Below are positions 56,443-64,000 of a stretch of DNA of 64,000 nt, one piece after another. The notes below the pieces were generated by a model that saw only the letters and a program-made list of their open reading frames with translations, did not search any database and was not told the DNA's origin. Both the position numbers and the translations under genes were made by a program. This DNA is from CAVQBC01 sp963848415 (GTDB lineage Bacteria > Actinomycetota > Thermoleophilia > Solirubrobacterales > Solirubrobacteraceae), in NCBI GenBank assembly GCA_963848415.1, contig CAWKDN010000001.1, positions 1,798,001 to 1,862,000 of the forward strand. Direction: 5' to 3'. The first letter of the stretch is position 1, and the number at the start of each line of letters is the position of its first letter.

Positions 56443-57771
56443 CTAAACGCGCGTCGGCGCCCCGCTGAGGGCCGCGCGAGCGGCCGCGCGCCCGGTCCTG
56501 ACCGCGCCCTCCATGTAACCGGCCACCCACTGGTCCGAGCCGCAGGCGTAGAACGGCGGCTCGTGGGTGCCGTGCAGCGGGCCGACCGCCGTGACGTCGC
56601 CCGGGTGCCAGGCGGTGACGTAGCCCTGCGTCCACGGGTCCACGCCCCAGCGGCGGACGAGCAGGTCCTGCGCCTCCGCCTCCGCGGCGGGCCCGTACAG
56701 GCGGGCCAGGTCGCCCAGCGTCTGCTCGCGCAGCAGGTCGTCCGGGGCGGCGAGCAGCTCGGCGAGCCGCTCGGGCGGGACGAGCATGGACAGCAGCCCT
56801 TCGCCCTGGGGCCAGGTCGAGCCGAACGACCACTCCGTCTCGGCCAGGCCGTTGGCGCCGCTGTCGCGCCAGACCGAGCGGGGATAGACCGCCACGAGCT
56901 TGGCCGCGAGCGCGTGGCGCTGTCGGTGCAGCGACGCGAGCCGCTGCGCCGACAGGCCGGTCACCGCGACGTCGCGCAGCGGGCCGGCCGGCAACGCGCA
57001 GACCACCGCCTCGGCGCCGACGGGCTCCCCGCCCTCCAGCGTGACCGAGCACAGCGGCCTGCCGACGTCCAGTGCGCGCACCGGCGCGCCGAGGCGCAGC
57101 CGCGGGCCGAGCTCGGCGGCCATCCGCTCGGCGACCGTGGCCGAGCCCTCGGCGACCCGCAGGCTCTCCCACACGTCGTAGTCGTAGAACGCGGTCGCCC
57201 CGGCCGCGGCCTCCTGGCGCAACGCGGCGAGCAGCGACGTCCGCTCGACCGAGCCGCCGGACATCGAGAGGTGGAACAGCTCGCGGCGGCGCACCACCGC
57301 CGCGCCCGCGCCGTTCGCGCGCAGCCAGCTCGCCACGCTCGTGGCGTCCAGGGCTGCCGCCTCGGGGTGGGCCCACGGGTCGCCGGGATCGACCGTCGCC
57401 GCCAGCGCCGCGAACGCCCGCTCGAGCCGGTCGTGCTCGGCCTGCTCGACGCCGGTGAGAAAGCTCTCGCCGCGCACGACGCCCTCGGCCAGGCCGAAGC
57501 TCGTCTCGCCCGCCTCGGCGGTGTAGCTGGCCTCGAGCGTCAGCCCGAGCTCGGCGACGAGGCCCGTGAAGGCGGTGTGGAAGGGCCCGACGATCTCCCC
57601 GCCGAGCTGGATCAGCCGCCCGTCGGCGAGCCGCCGCTGCTCGACCCGGCCGCCCGGCCGCTCGCGCGCCTCGAGCACGAGCACGTCTGCGCCCGCCGCC
57701 GCGAGGTCGCGCGCGGCAGCCAGGCCGGCGAGGCCGGCGCCGATCACCACCACGTCGTGGCGCGCGGTCAC
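56443..57771 (-). CDS. Flavin-containing amine oxidase
   Basis: A 442-residue flavoprotein from GTG 57771, overlapping the acyl-CoA synthetase stop (GTGA). FAD loop VVVIGAGLAGLAAARDLAAA and VLEARERPGGRVEQRRLADG, then DPWTQGYVTAWHPGDVTAVG and YACGSDQWVAGYMEGAVRTG, the end of the FAD site, match monoamine/polyamine oxidases (putrescine oxidase-like). No secretion signal. It would oxidise an amine to an aldehyde plus ammonia and peroxide. Located upstream of the importer in one operon with 36 bp between. Confidence 0.9.
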   Translation of the reverse strand: MTARHDVVVIGAGLAGLAAARDLAAAGADVLVLEARERPGGRVEQRRLADGRLIQLGGEIVGPFHTAFTGLVAELGLTLEASYTAEAGETSFGLAEGVVRGESFLTGVEQAEHDRLERAFAALAATVDPGDPWAHPEAAALDATSVASWLRANGAGAAVVRRRELFHLSMSGGSVERTSLLAALRQEAAAGATAFYDYDVWESLRVAEGSATVAERMAAELGPRLRLGAPVRALDVGRPLCSVTLEGGEPVGAEAVVCALPAGPLRDVAVTGLSAQRLASLHRQRHALAAKLVAVYPRSVWRDSGANGLAETEWSFGSTWPQGEGLLSMLVPPERLAELLAAPDDLLREQTLGDLARLYGPAAEAEAQDLLVRRWGVDPWTQGYVTAWHPGDVTAVGPLHGTHEPPFYACGSDQWVAGYMEGAVRTGRAAARAALSGAPTRV

Positions 57772-59838
57772 GCCGTTCCCCGTCGCGCCGTCGCGTCCAC
57801 CGCCACCGCACCCTGCAGGCCGACGATCACCGGGTTGAGCTCGAGCAGCGCGAGGCGCTCGGCCAGCAGGACGTCACCCGCGCCGGCGGCCAGCTCGGCG
57901 GTCGGCCCGCAGGTCGAGCGGGGCGCCGCCGCGCCCGCCGGTCAGCAGCGGGGCGCCGCGCAGGCGGCGCAGCGCCGCCTCCACGCGGTCGGCGTCGGCC
58001 GGCAGCGGGACGATCACGACGTCGTCGTAGAGCTCGGTCCAGACGCCGCCGAGCCCGAGCACCAGCACGGGCACGACCGCGTCCGCCCGCGCGGCCACGA
58101 GCAGCTCCGTGCCCGGCGCCGCCATCCGCTCGACGAGCACGGGCGAGCCGTTGGCGTCCGCGAGGCCGCGGTAGGCGTCGCGCACCGCGGCGGGATCGGC
58201 GAGGTCCAGCCGCAGCGCGCCCATCTCGCTCTTGTGGCGCAGCGCCGCCGAGGAGCGCTTGACGGCGACGGGGTAGCCGACCTCCTCGGCCGCCGCCGCG
58301 GCGTCGCCCGCGTCGGCGACCGCGCGGCCCGGCACGACCGGCACGCCATGGGCGCGCAGCAGCGCCTTGGCCTCGTGCTCGGCGAGCCAGTCGCCGCCGC
58401 GACCGCGGCCGGCCGCCCGCGCGGCCGCGGCAAGCTCGCGCAGGCGCGCCGGGTCGGCGGGCTCCCGGCGGCGGGCGGCGAGGCCGGCAACGCCGGTGGC
58501 GAGGCCGGCGAGCGCCGCCACCCCGTCGCGCCCGAAGGCCGCGGCCGCCTGGTCGTTGAGCAGCTCGGGCAGCGTGGACGCCACGACCGTCGGCACGGGG
58601 CTCTCCCGCGCGCCGCGCGCGATGCCGTCGCGCACCGCGCGCCAGGACTCGAGTTGGGCGCCCGTCATCCCCGCGGGCTCGTCGTAGAAGACGACGACCT
58701 CGTCGATGGCCGGATCCGCTCCGCAGACCGCCATGAGCTGCGCGATCGTCTCCACCTCGCCCCACACCAGCGCCGTGTAGTCCAGCGGGTTGCTGACGGT
58801 GGCGGCCGCCGGCAGCAGCGCCCGCAGGCGCTCGCGGGTCTCCGGCGCGAAGGCCGGCAGCGGCACGCCGTGGCGGGCGCACTCGTCGGCGCCGAGTCCC
58901 GAGTCGCCGCCCGAGCAGGTGAGGATCGCCGCGCCGCCGCCGGTGCGCGGCAGCGGCCGCGCCGCGAGCGCCTTGGCCAGCTCGAGCAGCTCGTGGAACG
59001 ACGATGCCCACGCCGCGCCGGCCTCCTCGACGAGCGCCCGGAAGACGCGGTGGTCGCCGGCGACCGAGCCCGTATGGGCGGCCGCCGCGGCGGCCCCGGC
59101 CGCGGACGAGCCGGACTTCAGCACGGCGACGCCGACCCCCAGCTCGGCACAGGCGGCCAGCGCCTCGCACAGCTCCGCGCCGTCGCCCTCGTCCTCGAGG
59201 AACAGCGCCACCGAGCGCACGTCCGGCTCGGCGGCGAGCGCCCGCAGCCACCGCGCGGAGGAGACCACCGCCTCGTTGCCGCTCGAGACGACCGTGTGCA
59301 CGCGCAGCCCGCGCCGCGCGGCGACGGCGTTGATGGCGAAGTTGCCGCTCTGGGAGACGATCGCGACGGGGCCGGGCTCGGCGGAGCCCATCGTGTCGCC
59401 CCACATCGCCGCGCGGCCGGCGACCGACAGGATGCCGCCGCAGTTCGGGCCGCACAGCGGCAGCTCGTGCGCGGCCGCCGCCGCGCGCAGCTCGTCCTCC
59501 AGCGCCGCCCCGCCGGCGACCTCGCCGAAGCCGGCCGACAGCACGACCGCGCCGCCGCAGCCGCGTGCGCCGGCCGCCTGCACCGCACCCGGCACGGCGG
59601 CGGCCGGGATCGCGACCACGACGGCGTCGACGGGCTCGGGCAGGTCGGCGACCGACGGCACGCACGCAAAGCCCAGCACCTCGCGGTGGCGCGGGTTCAC
59701 GCCGTACACCGGCCCGTCGAAGCCCAGCGCCGCGAGGTTGACCAGCGTCTCGTGCGCGTAGGTGCCCGCCCGCGGCGTCGCCCCGACGACCGCCACGCTG
59801 CGCGGGCGCAGGAGCGGTGTTAGTGGGCCTTCACGCAA
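57768..59838 (-). CDS. ADP-forming acyl-CoA synthetase, alpha-beta fusion (frameshift near 3' end)
   Basis: An ATP-grasp plus CoA-binding protein of about 690 residues. N-terminal PLLRPRSVAVVGATPRAGTY and GPVAIVSQSGNFAINAVAAR, then GAVVLSAGFGEVAGG and the SGGDSGLGADECARHGV region with phospho-His context. C-terminal ATP-grasp segment: WLAEHEAKALLRAHGVPVVP, YPVAVKRSSAALRHKSEMGA, PVLVERMAAPGTELLVAARA. An extra base near 57901 must be removed to read AELAAGAGDVLLAERLALLE and LNPVIVGLQGAVAVDA. The only start codon found is TTG 59838, inside the repeat arm. It makes acyl-CoA from an acid, ATP and CoA. Confidence 0.85.
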
Positions 59839-59984
59839 CGTTCCACCCGAAATCGACGGACGCCGATCACCGCCAGGCAGCGTCCTCGACCCTTGAAATC
59901 CAGCAAGGATTCCTGCGGGTCTGCGTCCTCGCCCGGCGGCGCCGGCGACCGGTCTTTCGAGTGGAACGTCACGTGAAGACCCAC
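59823..59984. repeat. Inverted-repeat element abutting the acyl-CoA synthetase start
   Basis: GTGGGCCTTCACGCAACGTT (from 59823) and, read on the minus strand from 59984, GTGGGTCTTCACGTGACGTT begin two 30-bp arms that agree at 26 of 30 positions. About 100 bp lie between and hold smaller hairpins (GGACGC/GCGTCC, 59858-59884; CCTTG/CAAGG, 59891-59908) and a duplicated GCGTCCTCG. It lies between the acyl-CoA dehydrogenase stop and the acyl-CoA synthetase, and its left arm contains the TTG start of the latter. It is unrelated in sequence to the element at 33.8 kb. Confidence 0.7.
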
Positions 59985-59995
59985 GGCGAGATCCA

Positions 59996-61189
59996 TTACT
60001 GCAGCATCCGCTCCACGCCGCGGCGCTCGAGCCCGCGGGCCACGATCAGCCGCTGGATCTCCGACGTGCCCTCCCAGATGCGGTCGACGCGCAGCTCGCG
60101 CAGGAAGCGCTCGGCGACGTTGGTGCGCATGTAGCCGCGCCCGCCGAAGGCCTGCACCGCGCGGTCCGCGCAGCGGCACGCCGCCTCGGAGACGAACAGC
60201 TTGGCCATCGAGGCCTTGGCGTGGATGACCTTCGGGTCCGCGCCGCCGTCCGCGAGCCGCGCGACCTCGAGCGTGAGCAGGCGCCCGGCGGCGGCGTCGG
60301 CGGCCGAGTCGGCGAGCGGGAAGCTGACCCCCTGGTGGTCCCACAGCCGCGCGCCGCCCTGCTCGCGCCCGGTCGCCCACGCGACGGTCTCCTCCAGCAG
60401 GCGCCACATCGAGCCGATCCCGCGCGCCGCGATGCCCAGGCGCTCCTCGGTGAACCACGCCCGCTGGAGGTCCTCGCCGTGCCCGACGCCACCGACCACC
60501 GCGTCCGCGCCGACCACGACGTCGTAGCGGATCGTCGGATGGCCGTGCGGATAGGTGTGGGTGAACGGCGGGTCGTCGACGGTCTCGACGCCCGCCTGGT
60601 CGGCGTCGACGAGGAAGAGCGTCGGCTGCGGCCCTGCGCCGTCCTGGACCACGTTGGCCATCACGATGTGCACGGCGGCGATGTCGCCGTAGGTCACGAA
60701 CCACTTCTCGCCGGTGAGGCGATAGCCGCCGTCGCCCGTCGGCACGGCGACCGTGGCGATGCCGGACGGATCCGAGCCCGCGTGCTCCTCGGTGACCGCG
60801 TAGGCGTCGTGCAGCTCGCCGCGCAGGGCGGGCTTGAGGTAGCGCTCGATCTGCGCCTCGGTGCCGCTCGCGAGCACGTTGTAGGCGCTGGGCATGTGCC
60901 AGGAGAGCGCGTTCGTGCTGCGCCCGAGCTGCTCCTCGACCAGGAACCACTCGACCTTCGTCCACCCCTGGCCGCCGTGCTCGACGGCGTGCAGGCCGCC
61001 GCTCAGCCCGGCCGCCACCGCCTCGCGGGCGATCCGCGCCTTGAGCTCCGAGGGGATCTTGCCGCCGCTGCGCTCGGCCAGCTGCTCGTTGGGGATGAGC
61101 ACCTCGTCGACGAAGCGACGCGCGCGGGCCTGCAGGTCGAGCTCGGCGGGGGAGAAGGCAGCGGGCGCGTCGAACTCGGTCGTGGTCAT
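59996..61189 (-). CDS. Acyl-CoA dehydrogenase
   Basis: A 397-residue flavoprotein from ATG 61189 (overlapping the upstream stop as ATGA). Segments AYAVTEEHAGSDPSGIATVA and YRLTGEKWFVTYGDIAAVHI bind FAD; the C-terminal QAFGGRGYMRTNVAERFLRE and RIWEGTSEIQRLIVARGLER are standard. The catalytic Glu would be in the region before EGTSEIQ. It oxidises an acyl-CoA to the enoyl-CoA. Substrate chain unknown; paired with the ADP-forming synthetase. Confidence 0.93.
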   Translation of the reverse strand: MTTTEFDAPAAFSPAELDLQARARRFVDEVLIPNEQLAERSGGKIPSELKARIAREAVAAGLSGGLHAVEHGGQGWTKVEWFLVEEQLGRSTNALSWHMPSAYNVLASGTEAQIERYLKPALRGELHDAYAVTEEHAGSDPSGIATVAVPTGDGGYRLTGEKWFVTYGDIAAVHIVMANVVQDGAGPQPTLFLVDADQAGVETVDDPPFTHTYPHGHPTIRYDVVVGADAVVGGVGHGEDLQRAWFTEERLGIAARGIGSMWRLLEETVAWATGREQGGARLWDHQGVSFPLADSAADAAAGRLLTLEVARLADGGADPKVIHAKASMAKLFVSEAACRCADRAVQAFGGRGYMRTNVAERFLRELRVDRIWEGTSEIQRLIVARGLERRGVERMLQ

Positions 61190-61593
61190 CGGTCTCCGTT
61201 CCGGGCAGGGTGGTCGATGGTGGCGACAGCGAGCCGGGCCCGCTCCGCCTCGGTCTGCTCGGCGGCGCGGCCGGGCAGGCCGAGCAGCAGCGCGTGGTGG
61301 TTGCCCAGGACCTCGAGCGCGACCGCGCGGGCGCGCTCGACGGGTTCGGGCTCGTCCGGCGCGAGCGGGCGGGTGGCCAGCTCGACCGCCTCGCGCAGGT
61401 AGGCGAGCCAGCGGCGCTGGGTGCCGCGCACGACGAGCTCCTGCACCCGCTCGCGCTCGTCGCGCACCGCGTCCGCGTCCGGCTCGGCGCCGGCGCGCAG
61501 CGTCGCGACGGCCGCGGGCAGCTCGCGCTCGGGCTCCGGCGTCAGCGACAGCCAGCTGTGCTCTGGCAGGGCAAAGCGGAGACGCAGCGCCAT
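61186..61593 (-). CDS. Hypothetical protein upstream of the acyl-CoA dehydrogenase
   Basis: A 135-residue soluble, Glu/Arg-rich protein from ATG 61593 (MALRLRFALPEHSWLSLTPE). It is mostly predicted helix, with RERVQELVVRGTQRRWLAYL and RARAVALEVLGNHHALLLGL. I do not recognise a family. ATGA overlap with the dehydrogenase gene makes it the first cistron of that transcript. A longer start at 61602 is possible. Function unknown. Confidence 0.6.
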   Translation of the reverse strand: MALRLRFALPEHSWLSLTPEPERELPAAVATLRAGAEPDADAVRDERERVQELVVRGTQRRWLAYLREAVELATRPLAPDEPEPVERARAVALEVLGNHHALLLGLPGRAAEQTEAERARLAVATIDHPARNGDR

Positions 61594-61615
61594 TGGCCGC
61601 ACGGTATCATGCGGT

Positions 61616-61629
61616 TGACTACAAAGTCA
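61616..61629. promoter_or_regulatory. Palindromic operator candidate between the dehydrogenase and Rieske operons
   Basis: TGACT ACAA AGTCA is a perfect 5-bp-arm palindrome in the 87-bp divergent region. For the minus-strand operon it falls in the spacer between TTGCCT (61633-61628) and CATGAT (61610-61605), each 4/6 to consensus and 17 bp apart. A repressor bound here would block that promoter; the adjacent TetR proteins are candidates. Confidence 0.5.
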
Positions 61630-61680
61630 GGCAACAGCGGCGCGACCGGCGCGCCGCCCACCCGAGCGGGGAGTGAGACG

Positions 61681-62823
61681 ATGGAGCGGACGACGATCGT
61701 GCAGCCCACGGGCACGCCGGCGCCGGCTTCGCGCAACGGTGCCTCCGGCCTCGCGCTGGAGCCCGCGTCCTACCTGGATCCAGCGATCCTCGAGCGCGAG
61801 CAGGAGCGCATCTTCGAGCGCACCTGGCAGCTCGCCGGGCACGTCTCCCAGCTCCCGCAGCCGGGCAGCTACCTGACGACGCAGGCCGGCACGCAGCCCG
61901 TCCTCGTCGTGCGCGACGACGACGGCGAGGTGCGCGCGCACCGCAACGTCTGCCGTCACCGCGGCTCGCGGCTGCTGTCGGGCAGCGGCCAGTGCAAGAG
62001 GGCGATCCGCTGTCGCTACCACGGCTGGACCTACCGGCTCGACGGCACGCTCGTCGGCATGCCCGAGGCGCGCTCGCTGGGCAAGGTCGACAAGGCGCAG
62101 TTCGGGCTCTTCCCGGTGCGCGCGGAGGTGATGTGCGGGCTGATCTTCGTCAACCTCGACCCGCACGCCGCGCCGCTGGCCGAGCTCGTCGGCGACCTGC
62201 CCCAGCGCCTGGCGCCCTACGGGATCGAGCGGCTCAAGCCCACCGACCCAAGCGTGTCAAGTCAGCCCGTGAACTGGAAGATCGCCGTCGACAACTACCT
62301 CGAGGGCTACCACGTCCCGATCGCCCACCCAGGTCTCATGCGCCTGTTGGACTACCAGAACTACACCGTCGAGACGCACGACGGCTACGCCTGGTTCGAC
62401 GCGCCGCTGCGCGAGAAGCCGTCGGGCAACCGGCTCGAGCGCGCCTACCAGCGCCTCGTGCGGCCGATGCCCGGGCTCAGCGAGGCCGACGGGCGCGTCT
62501 GGCGCTTCGTCCTCATCTGGCCGAACACCACGATCGACCTCTACCCCGACCAGGTGCTGACCTGGCAGATCGCGCCCGACGGCGTCGCCGCCACCCGCGA
62601 CGTCGCCGCGAGCTACCGGCCGGTCGGCGACAGCCGGCGCTCGCGCGTCGCGCGCGAGCTCAACAAGCGCATCAACCAGCTCGTCGGCGACGAGGACGTC
62701 GACCTGGTGGAGAACGTCCAGGCCGGCCTCGCCACCCGTGGTTACCGCTGCGGCCCGCTGTCGGGGCGCGAGGCGGGGGTCGCGTGGTTCGCCGACCGGG
62801 TCCGGGCCGCGCTCGCTTCATGA
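61681..62823 (+). CDS. Rieske-type oxygenase alpha subunit (no beta subunit nearby)
   Basis: A 380-residue protein from ATG 61681, preceded by GGGAGTGAG. The Rieske 2Fe-2S motif is CRHRG...CRYHGWTY, with two Cys and two His ligands, and the mononuclear iron site is DNYLEGYHVPIAH plus a later acidic residue. It starts with a Pro/Ala tail. Single-component-alpha enzymes of this size include betaine, carnitine and stachydrine demethylases, and also ring hydroxylases. An electron-transfer reductase is not in the window. Divergent from the dehydrogenase operon. Confidence 0.9.
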   Translation: MERTTIVQPTGTPAPASRNGASGLALEPASYLDPAILEREQERIFERTWQLAGHVSQLPQPGSYLTTQAGTQPVLVVRDDDGEVRAHRNVCRHRGSRLLSGSGQCKRAIRCRYHGWTYRLDGTLVGMPEARSLGKVDKAQFGLFPVRAEVMCGLIFVNLDPHAAPLAELVGDLPQRLAPYGIERLKPTDPSVSSQPVNWKIAVDNYLEGYHVPIAHPGLMRLLDYQNYTVETHDGYAWFDAPLREKPSGNRLERAYQRLVRPMPGLSEADGRVWRFVLIWPNTTIDLYPDQVLTWQIAPDGVAATRDVAASYRPVGDSRRSRVARELNKRINQLVGDEDVDLVENVQAGLATRGYRCGPLSGREAGVAWFADRVRAALAS

Positions 62824-63461
62824 GCGCGCTGGGGGACGGGACGCGGTCGCGAATCCTGGAGGCGGCCTGCGACCGCATCGCCTCCGACGGCATCGACGCG
62901 GTGCGGATCGCTCGCATCGCGCGCGACGCGGGCGTCTCCACGGCGCTCGTGCACTACCACTTCGAGACGCGCGAGGCGCTCCTCGGCGAGGCGCTCGTGC
63001 ACTCCTTCGCGCGCGCGGGGGATGCCCGGATCTTCGAGGAGGCGGCCGACTGGCGACCGCCGGCGAGCCACCGCGAGCGGCTCGCCCAGATGGTCGACGA
63101 CTGCCTGCCGGCGCCCGAGCGCCAGCTCGAGCGTGACTGGGTGCTGTGGGTCGAGCTGTGGCTGCGCGCCGTCCGTCATCCCGACCTGCGGCCGGTCGCG
63201 GCCGAGCTCTACGCCCGCATGCGGGCGTGGTTCGGCGCCGAGATCGAGGCCGGTGTCCGCGACGGCGAGTTCCCCCGCCGCGACTCCGGCGTCGTCGCCG
63301 ACCGGCTGCTCGCCGCCATCGACGGCTTCGGCGTCCGCGCGCTGCTGGGCGACCCGGCGGTCCCGGTGGAGCGGGCGCGGGCGGAGGTCGCCGCGCTGCT
63401 CGACGCCGAGCTGGGCATGCGCGACCCGCGAATGGAGGCATCGGGCACGTTTGTTGAATGA
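62820..63461 (+). CDS. TetR-family regulator
   Basis: A 213-residue regulator whose ATG overlaps the Rieske stop (ATGA). The DNA-binding domain is TRSRILEAACDRIASDGIDA, VRIARIARDAGVSTALVHYH with FETREALLGEALVHSF. The C-terminal domain contains DWVLWVELWLRAVRHPDLRP, as in BetI-type proteins. Co-transcription with the oxygenase suggests it controls that gene, perhaps from the palindrome at 61616. Confidence 0.9.
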   Translation: MSALGDGTRSRILEAACDRIASDGIDAVRIARIARDAGVSTALVHYHFETREALLGEALVHSFARAGDARIFEEAADWRPPASHRERLAQMVDDCLPAPERQLERDWVLWVELWLRAVRHPDLRPVAAELYARMRAWFGAEIEAGVRDGEFPRRDSGVVADRLLAAIDGFGVRALLGDPAVPVERARAEVAALLDAELGMRDPRMEASGTFVE

Positions 63462-63480
63462 CGGTTCGGAAAACGGCGCC

Positions 63481-64000
63481 GTGAGCCCGCGGCCGACGCT
63501 CGGTCACGTCCGCCGGCCGCAGATCCTCACGGCCGCGGCCGAGGTGATCGGCGAGCGCGGCCTCGAGGCGACGCGGATCCGCGACGTCGCCGAGCGCGCG
63601 GGCACGAGCGCGCCGACCGTCGTCTACTACTTCGGCACCCGCGAGGAGCTGCTCGAGGAGGCGCTCGAGTTCTCCGAGGTGCGCTACTACGAGGAGATCA
63701 CCGCCCGGCTGGCCGCGCTCGACCGCGCCGGCGAGCGGCTCGCGCTGGCGATCCGCGAGTGCACGGGCGGCGAGGACATGCCGCTCTACATGGACCTGTG
63801 GCTGCAGGCGCTGCGGGGCCCGCGGATGCGCGAGCTGCGCGCCGAGGGCGACCGCCGCTGGCGCGCGATCCTGGCCCGCATCGTGCGCGACGGCCAGGCG
63901 AGCGGGGAGTTCAGCGACCGCCGCCATCCCGAGGAGGTCGCGGTGGAGCTGGCGGCGCTGCTGGACGGGCTGGGGGTCCAGGTCGCCCTCGGCGATCCGG
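63481..64000 (+). CDS. TetR-family regulator (cut by window edge)
   Basis: GTG 63481 starts a second regulator; at least 173 residues are present and the frame is open at the edge. The HTH is HVRRPQILTAAAEVIGERGL, RIRDVAERAGTSAPTVVYYF and GTREELLEEALEFS. The ligand domain again has MPLYMDLWLQALRGPRMREL, so it is a paralogue of the first. Between them is an 8-residue mini-ORF (63458-63484) whose ATG overlaps the upstream stop and whose TGA overlaps this GTG, which could keep the two translationally coupled. Confidence 0.85.
   Translation, partial: MSPRPTLGHVRRPQILTAAAEVIGERGLEATRIRDVAERAGTSAPTVVYYFGTREELLEEALEFSEVRYYEEITARLAALDRAGERLALAIRECTGGEDMPLYMDLWLQALRGPRMRELRAEGDRRWRAILARIVRDGQASGEFSDRRHPEEVAVELAALLDGLGVQVALGDP

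Noticed and set aside
56374..59823. A 1149-codon open frame on the plus strand
   Set aside because: It is antisense to the amine oxidase and acyl-CoA synthetase genes, is rich in Arg, Gly, Ala and His without domain motifs, and arises from very high GC content that removes stop codons.

Overview
The window is very GC-rich, gene-dense DNA from a single bacterial chromosome, most likely an actinobacterium and probably of the Thermoleophilia/Solirubrobacterales type. That placement is an inference from gene content: split acyl-CoA carboxylase subunits with a stand-alone epsilon-like protein, an F420-type (DDN-family) protein, a eukaryote-type UDP-glucose pyrophosphorylase, several promoters placed so close to the start codon that leaderless mRNAs are likely, and many xTGA start/stop overlaps. 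No rRNA, tRNA, CRISPR array, prophage or insertion sequence was found.

Layout. (1) 1-3.5 kb: end of an ABC-2 permease, an acyl-CoA carboxylase alpha subunit, then a scar in which a PepSY-type secreted protein and a sensor kinase have both lost their 3' ends. (2) 3.5-8 kb: a LysE-type exporter and the sulfur-assimilation operon sulfite/nitrite reductase-cysD-cysN. (3) 8-15.5 kb: carboxylase epsilon-like protein, ornithine-cyclodeaminase-like enzyme, PhoD phosphatase, and a run ArsR-SRPBCC-methylmalonyl-CoA mutase-DUF2269-acyl-CoA carboxylase beta, pointing to propionyl-CoA handling. (4) 15.5-21.7 kb: a reduced SelB-like protein without its P-loop, a ferritin, a small Cys-rich protein, the first polysaccharide genes (UDP-xylose synthase type, polyprenyl-P sugar transferase), a HhH DNA-repair protein and a broken SDR gene. 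(5) 22-43 kb: a large surface-polysaccharide locus with about eight glycosyltransferases, an O-antigen ligase/polymerase, a methyltransferase, two FAD enzymes and nucleotide-sugar genes (UDP-sugar dehydrogenase, CDP-glucose 4,6-dehydratase, gmd, a dehydrogenase-epimerase reading frame, WecG/TagA), ending with ctaA. (6) 43.9-49.2 kb: a frameshifted secreted protein, small membrane and cupin proteins, a GntR regulator, a DDN-family protein and UDP-glucose pyrophosphorylase. (7) 49.2-64 kb: a catabolic block made of gamma-glutamyltransferase, a five-gene dipeptide-type ABC importer, amine oxidase, ADP-forming acyl-CoA synthetase, acyl-CoA dehydrogenase, and a divergent Rieske oxygenase followed by two TetR regulators.

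The genes of region 5 look like one pathway that makes activated sugars, assembles a lipid-linked glycan and polymerises or ligates it; the UDP-glucose pyrophosphorylase at 48 kb would feed it. Region 7 looks like an import-and-degrade system for a peptide- or gamma-glutamyl-linked amine, with substrate unknown.

Data quality matters here. At least a dozen single-base frameshifts interrupt otherwise well-conserved genes, mostly at G or C runs and mostly between 26 and 46 kb. Several of my gene spans therefore cross a frameshift and are marked as such. The items most worth a second look are two long inverted-repeat elements (33.8 and 59.9 kb), the P-loop-less SelB-like protein, three palindromic operator candidates at divergent or leaderless promoters, and the amine/gamma-glutamyl catabolic block.
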